Shown here one piece after another: positions 1-7,262 of a stretch of DNA of 30,520 bases. The notes under the pieces are model-generated. The model saw nothing but the letters and a program-made list of their open reading frames with translations. It did no database searches and had not been told where the DNA came from. This stretch comes from Candidatus Helarchaeota archaeon (lineage in GTDB: Archaea; Asgardarchaeota; Lokiarchaeia; Helarchaeales; HEL-GB-A): positions 1 through 30,520 of the forward strand of contig JAEOSY010000532.1 of assembly GCA_016840125.1 (NCBI GenBank). The letters run 5' to 3'. The translations under genes and the position numbers were made by a program. Within the stretch, counting starts at the first letter, position 1. Every line of letters begins with the position of its first letter.

Positions 1-1085
1 AGTGATTTCAAAAAGTGGTGGATGCTCTTTAAATCTTTTTTTATAACCAGAGCATAAGTGATAAAAGAAGGAAACTGACCATATTCTAGTAAGATAAGAG
101 ACTCCTCCTGTTGGATTCGATCGAGCTTTTCATTTTTTGAATCGGTAATAATATTAACTATAGTCTCGATTCCTAAGATCCCTCCAGAGAAGATTCTGTC
201 GCCAGAGGTGCGAGAATATTCGATTTTAAGGTCAATTGGAGCGTCTAATTGTCTTAAAATCTCCTTTAAATTACAATAATATAATACTTCATTATTGATT
301 TGATTGATTACAAAGAATTTTAAGAGGGCATCCTTCCATTCAAATTCATAAAAGGGTGGGAAATCATACGCAGAAATAAACATTATGATAAATCCAGTAG
401 TCAGTATCGCAACTCCGCTATAATACACAACCTCACTAACTGGGGAGTCAAAGACACCTAAACCAACCATTGCAGCGAATGGAAGAGATGAAAGACTGAT
501 AAGCTCTCCTACGAAGAATTGTATGAACCTTTTTTGAATGTTACCCATAGTCCGTCGGATCAATTTGATTTGAAATCCAAGAATATAATAGGCACTTAAA
601 ACTACGAAGGGAAGGCTACCAATGAAAAAGGGAGAAACCCCACCTATGAGCACAGTAACTATTGGAATAAGCCCTAATCCCATGATAATTTTAACAAATT
701 TTAGATTCATAATAGCAGAGAACTCTTCGATGGCAATGAACGCCAAAAATCCGACCGGAGATACCAAGGCACATGCCCACCCTAATCTCGTAAAGATATC
801 CGGTTCAGTTATAGTAAATAAACGTTGCACATTTAAAAACAAGGCACCAAATACAATGAGGACTGTGAAGATCCCGAAGGATAATAAAATCCGATTTAGT
901 TTGAGATTCACATCTTGAATTTTGAAGTATTGGTAGAAAAAATAGAACGATAGCTGAACCCCTATTGTTACTGGAAGTAAATAAAATAGGAACTGTAATT
1001 CCAGTGTAGGTTCAACATCGAGCAGAAGCATATTGTAATCTACAACTAATGCAGTATTTAAAGTGTAAGCAAAAAATAGCTTCAT
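1..1085 (-). CDS. 7TM membrane protein with C-terminal longin-like domain (partial, runs off left edge)
   Basis: An open frame begins at the ATG at 1085 and stays open for 361 codons to the window edge, so the C-terminus is missing. The first ~240 residues form about seven hydrophobic segments (roughly 1-22, 30-52, 65-85, 102-122, 130-150, 153-172, 192-240). From ~252 the chain is soluble and has a longin/roadblock-like beginning: an ALLKFFVINQINNEVLYY strand-turn-strand, then FSGGILGIETIVNIIT (about 299-314), where such domains carry their long helix, then ILLEYG and ITYALVIKKDL strands. Longin domains are small-GTPase effector or scaffold folds; the specific role here is unknown. It lies 23 bp downstream of the FAD oxidoreductase and is probably the last visible gene of the operon starting at 4582. 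The same layout recurs at 22222-23340. The longin call rests on pattern recognition, not a profile search. Confidence 0.75.
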   Translation of the reverse strand, partial: MKLFFAYTLNTALVVDYNMLLLDVEPTLELQFLFYLLPVTIGVQLSFYFFYQYFKIQDVNLKLNRILLSFGIFTVLIVFGALFLNVQRLFTITEPDIFTRLGWACALVSPVGFLAFIAIEEFSAIMNLKFVKIIMGLGLIPIVTVLIGGVSPFFIGSLPFVVLSAYYILGFQIKLIRRTMGNIQKRFIQFFVGELISLSSLPFAAMVGLGVFDSPVSEVVYYSGVAILTTGFIIMFISAYDFPPFYEFEWKDALLKFFVINQINNEVLYYCNLKEILRQLDAPIDLKIEYSRTSGDRIFSGGILGIETIVNIITDSKNEKLDRIQQEESLILLEYGQFPSFITYALVIKKDLKSIHHFLKS

Positions 1086-1108
1086 TTATTTGAAGAATAA
1101 CTAAGATA

Positions 1109-2443
1109 TCATATTGTTTTTTGAGAAATTTTAAGTTTCTCCCCTAATTCATGAAGGAGTGTATGAGCACAAAGACGGGCAGAACTTGGGGCAATGTCAC
1201 CACCTAACCCAGGACCGTTATAAGTATCCCCTGAAAAAAAGAGTCCTGTAATTACTTCAGATTTGACGTTAGGACGTTTATCGCGAGTCTGTCCGATATA
1301 ATTTACTGCGCCATCCATAACTGGTATAATTAATGGACGTTTCCATTTTATTTTCTGCTCAATTCCGGGATAGATTTGATATATCAAGCTCTCGGTCCTA
1401 GCAAGAACTCGTTTAGCCTCTTGAGGATCTTCAAGAACTTCTTTCGGAACGTGTTGGACAAACGTAAAAAGTTGTTCATTTTCAGGTGCGGTGGAGGGAT
1501 CAATATTGGAAGTGAAAGCACCAAGACACATAGGTTCATCGACTGCAATTAACCCCCGATCCTCAGAATACTTTTCCTTTAAGCCGATATCAACAGATAC
1601 ACCGCTAGAATTGATAAGGTTCTTGCAAAGGTTAATAAAAGAAGAGGGAAACTTTGATTCAGGGAGTATGGAAAAAATTTTTTGTGAGGGCATTGCTACG
1701 ACAACTTTATCACTTACTAATTTTGTGTCGTCCTCCAAGAGAATGCCTTCTACTTTGTTTCCAGAAATTATTACTTTCTTTGCAGCGGTATTGGTTCGGA
1801 TTTCACCATTCTCTGAAATGATATCGGTTAACTTATCAAAAATCCCCTTCCAACCACCTTCAGGGTAAGTCGCCCCTTTTCCAGCGGCAACGACCTGTTT
1901 AATTCCATAGATCATTTCTCCCATGGAGGCACGTTCAATCTCTGGAGTGACCATCAGAGCTGCGGCAATTAATCGAATTAATTCCCAGAGATTTTCATTC
2001 GTAATTTTATCTTTAAAAAAGTCTTTAATACTTACATCGAGATAATCTTCCACTTTTAATTTAACAATATCCAGAAAGAGAGGAATGAATAATTCTCTTT
2101 CTTCTTCTGAAAGAAGAGGAGTTGTCATGAATTCTTTTATTCCTGTGGGCATTCCGATCCATTCACCATTCCGAAAGAGTTTGCCGTGACCATACTCTAA
2201 TAATTTTAATTTAATTCCGAGATCTTTTCGGAAGATTGTTGGGATTACACCTTTTTTTCCATAACGTATGGAATGGATACCCCAATCAACAATATAACCT
2301 TGTTTATACTCAAAACTCATGGCACGCCCGCCAATTCTTGACTTTTTTTCGAGAACCAAGGTTTTTAGACCATTTTTAGCGAGAATTGCACCTGTAAACA
2401 ATCCACCTTCCCCAGCACCCACAATAATTACATCATATCCCAT
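1109..2443 (-). CDS. Phytoene desaturase-like FAD-dependent oxidoreductase (copy A)
   Basis: The 444-residue protein opens with a Rossmann dinucleotide-binding motif (VIIVGAGEGG, residues ~5-14). An acidic strand end (LVLEKK) and the IGGRAMSF second motif follow, typical of the CrtI/protoporphyrinogen-oxidase/amine-oxidase flavoprotein group. The C-terminus has the matching FAD-closing segment (LFFSGDTYNGPGLGGDIAPS, about 401-420). Family members dehydrogenate, saturate or isomerise isoprenoids such as phytoene, but related archaeal proteins often have unknown substrates. The ATG at 2443 lies 9 bp after the small TM gene, so it is probably co-transcribed with that gene and the IlvD-family dehydratase. 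A clear paralogue sits at 20836-22131. Both copies neighbour a 7TM-longin gene. Family confidence is high; substrate is unknown. Confidence 0.88.
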   Translation of the reverse strand: MGYDVIIVGAGEGGLFTGAILAKNGLKTLVLEKKSRIGGRAMSFEYKQGYIVDWGIHSIRYGKKGVIPTIFRKDLGIKLKLLEYGHGKLFRNGEWIGMPTGIKEFMTTPLLSEEERELFIPLFLDIVKLKVEDYLDVSIKDFFKDKITNENLWELIRLIAAALMVTPEIERASMGEMIYGIKQVVAAGKGATYPEGGWKGIFDKLTDIISENGEIRTNTAAKKVIISGNKVEGILLEDDTKLVSDKVVVAMPSQKIFSILPESKFPSSFINLCKNLINSSGVSVDIGLKEKYSEDRGLIAVDEPMCLGAFTSNIDPSTAPENEQLFTFVQHVPKEVLEDPQEAKRVLARTESLIYQIYPGIEQKIKWKRPLIIPVMDGAVNYIGQTRDKRPNVKSEVITGLFFSGDTYNGPGLGGDIAPSSARLCAHTLLHELGEKLKISQKTI

Positions 2444-2452
2444 ATTTAATCC

Positions 2453-2845
2453 TCAGTTTATTTGTTCAACTGATTCAAATTGTTCTTTTTTACGGATGAT
2501 TGCATAAACATTCCAAAAGGAGAAATAAAGAGCCCAAGTAAAGAAAACACAGGAATTGAATACACGGTGAGAAATTGTAGAAATCCAAGGAAAATAGCCA
2601 ATACCGATCATTAAAAGAACAAAACTGAGCATAAAGGCCCAGCAAGAAAATTCCAGAAAAGGATCATAATCAGTTTTGATGAAGATTATAAATAGAATGA
2701 TGTTTAAGATAAAGAATCCAAAGCTTACAAAAACAAATTGGTGAAAGAATTCGATAAAATAGAAATATAAACCTATAATAGCTTCAATCAAACTTATTAC
2801 TAATCCAATAATCGCGAAAGCAATCTTACTTTCCATAGATTTCAT
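2453..2845 (-). CDS. Small four-helix integral membrane protein
   Basis: This 130-residue protein is almost wholly hydrophobic, with about four membrane spans (near 9-30, 37-57, 66-86 and 95-113) and a charged tail (RKKEQFESVEQ). I do not recognise the family. It starts at an ATG 12 bp downstream of the IlvD-family dehydratase stop and ends 9 bp before the FAD oxidoreductase start, so the three are almost certainly one transcript. The position suggests it could be a membrane anchor or partner for the flavoprotein, but nothing in the sequence proves this. Confidence 0.72.
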   Translation of the reverse strand: MKSMESKIAFAIIGLVISLIEAIIGLYFYFIEFFHQFVFVSFGFFILNIILFIIFIKTDYDPFLEFSCWAFMLSFVLLMIGIGYFPWISTISHRVFNSCVFFTWALYFSFWNVYAIIRKKEQFESVEQIN

Positions 2846-2857
2846 TCCAAATAGATT

Positions 2858-4582
2858 CTATAAAAATGTTTTTAGAACTGCACCTTTATCTGCCTGCTCT
2901 GCAATTTGTGCCCAGATAGCTAATACGCCTTTCTTCCGCTTTACTTTAGGACCTTTCCATGATTGTAAGCGGGTTTCAATGGCTTCGGGTGAGAGAGCTA
3001 TATCTAATGTACGATTTTTAATATCAACTCTAATCACGTCATCATTTTGGACGATGGCCAGGGGACCTCCTACATAGGCTTCGGGAGCTACGTGACCTAT
3101 GTAGATTATCCCGTAACTGGCACCTGAAAAGCGCCCATCGCTAATAATAATAACATTTTCGAGCCCAACAAAATTGATTGCGATGACCACTGCGAGAATT
3201 TCACTCATTGCAGCTGCCCGGGGCCCCTGATAGCGCACAATTATAGCGTCACCTGAGTTAACCGTTCCCGCAAATAACCCTATGAGGGCGTCTTCAGAGG
3301 AATTAAAACATTTTGCAGGACCTTTAAAGACCTCGAAAGAACTTTCACGCTTCACGGAAATGCGAGTAATCGCACCATGTGAAGCCAAATTACCATGCAA
3401 TACAGCGATTGATCCTGAAGGTGCAACGGGATTTTGAATGGATGCTATAATATCTCGATTAATTTCGATATTTTTGAATGAAAAATGATCTAAATTTTCG
3501 CCCAAGTTCCTGCCTGTTACAGTTGGGACCTCGAGATGGAGAAGATCCTTCAACTCACGCATCAATAAGGGGGCACCTCCTGCACTTTCAAAATCGACCG
3601 TGGAATAAGGTCCATTGGGTTCAATGTTGCAGAGATACGGAGTATCCCGGCTTAACCGATCAAAGACTGAAAGATCTATTGCAGACAATTTTAACGTGTA
3701 TGCCAAAGCTAAAAGATGAACAACCGCATTAGTGCCTCCGCCTAAGGCATTTAAAACGCGAATTGCGTTCTCTATGCTTTTCACCGTAATTATTTTTGAA
3801 AATTTTAGTTTCTTTTTAACTAATTCCATAATTTGCATTCCAGATTGCTTGGCAAATCGGATCTTTTTGGCCCCTAATGCCATCGAGGAGTAAGGTAACG
3901 CTAATCCCAAGGCTTCTGTTAAAATTTGTGTCGTTTCGGCTGTAGAAAGGAGCGGGCACGCGCCGCATCCAACCAACCAGTGGTCTTCAAGGTCGATAAA
4001 GAACTCATTAAATTCCTCAATGGTTATTTTTTCTTGAGCTAATTTATTTAGGTTCTCAAATAAGACTTCAGAATCTGGTGGAAAACAGATGGTTTCGCCT
4101 CGAACCTTCCCGGGTAGAGCAGAGCCGCCAGTAACAAAGATGGTGGGAAGATTCAGCCGGGCAGCTCCCATCCACATTCCTGGGACACTCTTATCACAGG
4201 TACAGATACATACTAGACCATCACAAGTCAAACCGCCTTTAATCTGAATTTCGACTGAATCCGCAATAGCGTCCCGTTGAGGTAAATCGTACCTCAAATC
4301 GGAGCCAAAGGCAGAACAGGGACCAATTACATTAAATTCCACGGGTGTTCCACCTGCCATGCGGACTCCAGCCTTTACAGCATCAGCAATACTACGAAGA
4401 TGAAAATGACCCGGACCGCTCTCTTGCCAACTATTCGCCACCGCAATTATCGGTCGATCTAACTCTTCATCGGTGAACCCACAGGCTTTATATAAAAATC
4501 GAGGAACTCGAGTCATACGAGCAAGTAAATGCCGAATCTTAGGGAGCATATCCCGGGGAACTTTTTTACTCAAATTTACCAC
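2858..4582 (-). CDS. IlvD/Edd-family dehydratase with a substituted Fe-S ligand position
   Basis: At 574 residues this is the usual length for the dihydroxy-acid / sugar-acid dehydratase family, which dehydrates 2,3-dihydroxy acids at an Fe-S cluster. Visible family blocks are VANSWQESGPGHFHLR (48-63), ADSVE, the CDK motif at 129-131, the C209 block (GCGACPLLSTAETT, ~205-218), and DGRFSGAS followed by IGHVAPEA near the C-terminus. The first canonical cluster cysteine (PCN.HL in classical enzymes) is Gly58 here, while Cys129 and Cys209 are kept. An extra CICTC run precedes the CDK. This departs from valine/isoleucine-pathway DHAD, so I do not assign ilvD; a sugar-acid dehydratase is equally possible. 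The start is a GTG preceded by a weak GGTG. It is the first gene of an operon with the TM protein and FAD oxidoreductase. Confidence 0.85.
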   Translation of the reverse strand: MVNLSKKVPRDMLPKIRHLLARMTRVPRFLYKACGFTDEELDRPIIAVANSWQESGPGHFHLRSIADAVKAGVRMAGGTPVEFNVIGPCSAFGSDLRYDLPQRDAIADSVEIQIKGGLTCDGLVCICTCDKSVPGMWMGAARLNLPTIFVTGGSALPGKVRGETICFPPDSEVLFENLNKLAQEKITIEEFNEFFIDLEDHWLVGCGACPLLSTAETTQILTEALGLALPYSSMALGAKKIRFAKQSGMQIMELVKKKLKFSKIITVKSIENAIRVLNALGGGTNAVVHLLALAYTLKLSAIDLSVFDRLSRDTPYLCNIEPNGPYSTVDFESAGGAPLLMRELKDLLHLEVPTVTGRNLGENLDHFSFKNIEINRDIIASIQNPVAPSGSIAVLHGNLASHGAITRISVKRESSFEVFKGPAKCFNSSEDALIGLFAGTVNSGDAIIVRYQGPRAAAMSEILAVVIAINFVGLENVIIISDGRFSGASYGIIYIGHVAPEAYVGGPLAIVQNDDVIRVDIKNRTLDIALSPEAIETRLQSWKGPKVKRKKGVLAIWAQIAEQADKGAVLKTFL

Positions 4583-4620
4583 CTATTCCAATCTCTATTA
4601 AAATCTCTAATAGCGCTTTC

Positions 4621-4630
4621 TTTTTATAAA
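4621..4630 (-). promoter_or_regulatory. Putative TATA box for the IlvD-family operon
   Basis: On the minus strand this reads TTTATAAAAA, a good archaeal TATA-like element. It lies about 40 bp upstream of the GTG start at 4582, which leaves a short leader of roughly 10-15 nt. Assigned by sequence likeness and spacing only. Confidence 0.4.
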
Positions 4631-4693
4631 GATTGACAAAACCGATACTAATCATTCTTACAATAAGGGAATTTTTCTTGTGAGTGACGTAAA

Positions 4694-4711
4694 ATGTCGA
4701 TTTCACGACAT
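4694..4711. repeat. Perfect 6-6-6 inverted repeat (ATGTCG ... CGACAT)
   Basis: ATGTCG (4694-4699) and CGACAT (4706-4711) are exact inverted copies separated by six bases. On the minus strand the element lies 36 bp after the 5-alpha-reductase stop and about 65 bp upstream of the TATA box of the IlvD-family operon. It could be a regulator-binding operator or a weak terminator hairpin; no T-tract follows it closely. Confidence 0.35.
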
Positions 4712-4746
4712 AACTTTATTCAATCATACATAAATTAGAAAAAATG

Positions 4747-5511
4747 CTAAAAAATGAAAGGGATCATTCGTTTTCGTCCCTTAGGATATTCATCACCAAA
4801 TTTCTCCTTATACCATTTATGATGTTGGTGGGCACGCGGTGCAAGGTTCGCAAAAGTCCAAAACGCTAGCGTAAATCCAGCCCAAGAGAAGGTTAATATT
4901 GCCCATCCTACCCATTCAGTAAATTCTCCAAAATAATTGGCAGCTGTCACATATCTAAACATTCCCCCTCGAGGAATATAGAATGCTGTATCTCCAGGCT
5001 TTCGTAAATTACGGATAATATGATCTGAGTGGAGATTGATTACAAAACCAGATAGGAAGATTATAACGCCAATTATAAATTGTGGGGTTGCTAACCACAA
5101 TAGAGTGTATAAGGAGTCAGGTGCTAAGAAAAAGATCCAGAATCCCTGCATAAAGGCATTTGCACTATTAAAAAGTATACCATATAGAACGATTCGCCAA
5201 GGGATTTGCTCCTTTCCCCGAATGAGCAATGGAAAAATAAAGGTACGCTGGCAATAATGTAAGTTAAATAATGAAAATAATACCAGCGATGTAATTTCGA
5301 AGGTTCGCTCAGAAAAAATCCAGTAAATGAAAAAAGATATCACCACGGGAAGTTCCATTATTACCCAACCAACTTTGTTGGATATGGATGTCCCCCATTC
5401 CTCACTTATATACTGTCCATAGCCTACGGGTCTAGAAAATAACTTAATAGAGGTGAAAATAGCAGAAATTATCATACTAATCAAAAACAAGTTAAAGAAA
5501 AGGTTTCCCAT
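4747..5511 (-). CDS. Steroid 5-alpha-reductase family membrane oxidoreductase
   Basis: This 254-residue polytopic membrane protein matches the 3-oxo-5-alpha-steroid 4-dehydrogenase family over its length. It has IMELPVV (Glu53) and NLHYCQRTFIFPLLIRG (Tyr86), corresponding to the substrate-contacting Glu57 and Tyr91 of human SRD5A2. It also has the NADPH-binding C-terminus with HSDHIIRNLRKPGDT, IPRGGMFRYVTAANYFGE, EW, RAHQHHKWY and YPKGRKRMIPFIF. Length is the same as animal enzymes (about 254-260). The family reduces an alpha,beta-unsaturated double bond with NADPH: steroids in animals, polyprenol or enoyl-CoA in relatives. In an archaeon the substrate could be a polyprenoid or another enone lipid; this is inference. 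It resembles the SRD5A1/2 branch more than my memory of SRD5A3. It is upstream of, but separated by 164 bp from, the IlvD-family operon. Confidence 0.92.
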   Translation of the reverse strand: MGNLFFNLFLISMIISAIFTSIKLFSRPVGYGQYISEEWGTSISNKVGWVIMELPVVISFFIYWIFSERTFEITSLVLFSLFNLHYCQRTFIFPLLIRGKEQIPWRIVLYGILFNSANAFMQGFWIFFLAPDSLYTLLWLATPQFIIGVIIFLSGFVINLHSDHIIRNLRKPGDTAFYIPRGGMFRYVTAANYFGEFTEWVGWAILTFSWAGFTLAFWTFANLAPRAHQHHKWYKEKFGDEYPKGRKRMIPFIF

Positions 5512-5544
5512 TAACCAAAGCTCTTGATTATCTTAATTTAAAAT

Positions 5545-6312
5545 TTAGTGATTGTCTAGTTGAAAACTACTGATTACTTCACCATTCTCGTCTCGGATGA
5601 CATATTCGGTAACATTGCCACTCGAATCACGTTCGATGGTGTGATATTCCTTGGTACCATCAGGTAGAGTTTTTGTGAAGGAAGTAAGATTGCCATTTTC
5701 ATCGTAGATCATTTCAGAATATGTTACCGTTTCAGTTCCGTCTGATACTGTATATGATGCTATGAAACCTTGGTGAGACCCATCCTCATAATATATGATG
5801 TTAGAAACGTGATAGCCCTTCCCATTTTTGGTGTAATTGTAACTTATAATGTTTCCTTCTGAATCATATTCGATATTCGATACTTCATCAGCACTAACAT
5901 CTACTCCAGACTTTTCAGTTACAGTTTTAGTGCTAGATTTTCTACCCAGGGCGTTATACGCAACTTTTTCATGTTTTGTGATGTTTTTCGCGGGCTTCTC
6001 GGAACTCCATGTCTTTTTTCTAGTACCCACACTCCTTCCGGACTTATCATAATCATAAACAATAACTACTTTCTTTTTATGATCCCGAACCCGAGTATCA
6101 CCAGTTCCTGTGTGTACTACCTGACCGGTTTCATCATAATCGATTACAGTTCCACTCTTGTCGTATGTAATTTCATACCTGTCGAATGAGTACGATTGCC
6201 CTTTATGGGATTCTTCGCTAATTTGTCTTATTTTATTTGTAATGTTAGCTAAGAGAAAGCCAATTTCACTTGACAGTGATCTTTTTAAAAAATCTTTTTT
6301 CTTTCTAATCAA
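5545..6312 (-). CDS. YD-repeat (RHS-like) protein without a signal peptide
   Basis: After a basic, helical N-terminus (about 1-40) the 255-residue protein becomes a beta-rich series of YD-like repeats: YDKSG (50-54), YDKSG (88-92), YNALGR (119-124), YDSEGN (149-154), YYEDGS (174-179), YDENGN (203-208) and DENGE (241-245). YD repeats wind into the cocoon shell of RHS and teneurin proteins, but those are far longer and usually end in a toxin. Here there is no toxin domain, and I see no signal peptide or membrane segment, so a short cytosolic beta-structure is likely. The start is a TTG supported by GGTGA at the proper distance; no in-frame ATG precedes residue 200. Function unknown. Confidence 0.75.
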   Translation of the reverse strand: MIRKKKDFLKRSLSSEIGFLLANITNKIRQISEESHKGQSYSFDRYEITYDKSGTVIDYDETGQVVHTGTGDTRVRDHKKKVVIVYDYDKSGRSVGTRKKTWSSEKPAKNITKHEKVAYNALGRKSSTKTVTEKSGVDVSADEVSNIEYDSEGNIISYNYTKNGKGYHVSNIIYYEDGSHQGFIASYTVSDGTETVTYSEMIYDENGNLTSFTKTLPDGTKEYHTIERDSSGNVTEYVIRDENGEVISSFQLDNH

Positions 6313-6316
6313 TCTC

Positions 6317-6321
6317 TCACC
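6317..6321 (-). promoter_or_regulatory. Ribosome binding site selecting a TTG start
   Basis: On the minus strand GGTGA lies four bases upstream of the TTG at 6312-6310. It supports TTG as the start of the YD-repeat gene, which has no usable upstream ATG. Confidence 0.5.
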
Positions 6322-6380
6322 ACTCTGCCTTTTTCATTTCTCTAGCACGGTTTTCCACAATGATGATACTTGCCTAACTT

Positions 6381-6387
6381 TTTATAA
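6381..6387 (+). promoter_or_regulatory. Putative TATA box for the 7TM / longin-DENN pair
   Basis: CTTTTTATAATC gives a TTTATAA core about 65 bp before the ATG at 6452, in the 139-bp divergent gap between the YD-repeat gene and the 7TM gene. Assigned by likeness only. Confidence 0.35.
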
Positions 6388-6451
6388 TCATACCTTAATT
6401 AATAATAGAGTTGCATGTGATAACAAGAATCGGAAAAAGGGAAACATAGAA

Positions 6452-7192
6452 ATGCAAGAAGTGCAATATTACTTGAGTTTTATACTATATATTGGGCTTT
6501 TAATTAATTTAGCATGGATTACGATTTTCCTTCTGTGGAAAACTAGGATTAGATCAAAGGCAAAGGGGAAGTTTGACGGGTATTTAATGTTTGTTTCGCT
6601 CTTCTTTTTGTTTGTATTTATAGGGTCTCTAATTCGGTTTTGTTATATGTATATATACACGCTAGGTGATATTAATACGTTTTTCGTAGCGTTTTTTGAC
6701 CCAACATTCAGACAATCGAATCCAATTTATGCGAAATTAGTTATAATTTATGGTTTGCTGGTAATGTATGCTATGGGTTGTATCACTTTTGCGGTTGAGC
6801 ATTATGTCTATCAAAAAACCCGCCACGTTCTCTCCATTGCTGCAGTTATTTATCTGAGTATACTTTCGCCCCTCGTTTTAATTCTTCCATATGAACATTC
6901 AATTACAACGATGGTAGTGAATTTTCCATTCGTCTTAGCCTTTATTACGATTATGATAGTGATGATTATTTACGTAAAAGTGGCTTGGCAATCTTCTGGA
7001 ATAAGACGCAGGAAGGCAATCTTTTTACTTTTAGGATTTCTACTATTCTTTGGTGGATTAGCTATAAATTCTCAAATAATAATGATTGCAATAGGATTAG
7101 ATACTTTAAATACTGTATGGACTGTAGCGTTAGTGTTTAATATCGCGAGCTTAATAGTCTTTTATGGATCTTATGTTGAGCAATCGGATTAA
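6452..7192 (+). CDS. Stand-alone 7TM membrane protein
   Basis: Starting at the ATG at 6452, the protein is 246 residues with about seven hydrophobic spans. An N-out start (EVQYYLSFILYIGLL) is followed by spans separated by short basic loops (KTRIRSKAKGKF, SSGIRRRKA). The frame is open further upstream to 6158, but that part overlaps the divergent YD-repeat gene and is not membrane-like, so the internal ATG is chosen. I do not recognise a named family. It resembles in layout the membrane halves of the proteins at 1-1085 and 22222-23340, and the 7TM proteins at 15961 and 19458. It lies 70 bp upstream of the soluble longin-DENN-like gene on the same strand, as if the fused architecture were split into two genes. 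Confidence 0.75.
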   Translation: MQEVQYYLSFILYIGLLINLAWITIFLLWKTRIRSKAKGKFDGYLMFVSLFFLFVFIGSLIRFCYMYIYTLGDINTFFVAFFDPTFRQSNPIYAKLVIIYGLLVMYAMGCITFAVEHYVYQKTRHVLSIAAVIYLSILSPLVLILPYEHSITTMVVNFPFVLAFITIMIVMIIYVKVAWQSSGIRRRKAIFLLLGFLLFFGGLAINSQIIMIAIGLDTLNTVWTVALVFNIASLIVFYGSYVEQSD

Positions 7193-7262
7193 CTTGATTT
7201 TGGTGAGCAACTAAATTTATAAAATAGGTTAATGAAACTCTGCGGGTACTGGGAAAATCAAA

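Noticed and set aside
622..918. Plus-strand open frame of 98 codons
   Set aside because: It lies wholly opposite the 7TM-longin gene on the minus strand, has no family likeness and is low in the hydrophobic pattern seen on the coding strand.
6158..6451. N-terminal extension of the 7TM gene at 6452
   Set aside because: The frame is open, but this part overlaps the divergent YD-repeat gene and its promoter and is not membrane-like, so the ATG at 6452 is preferred.
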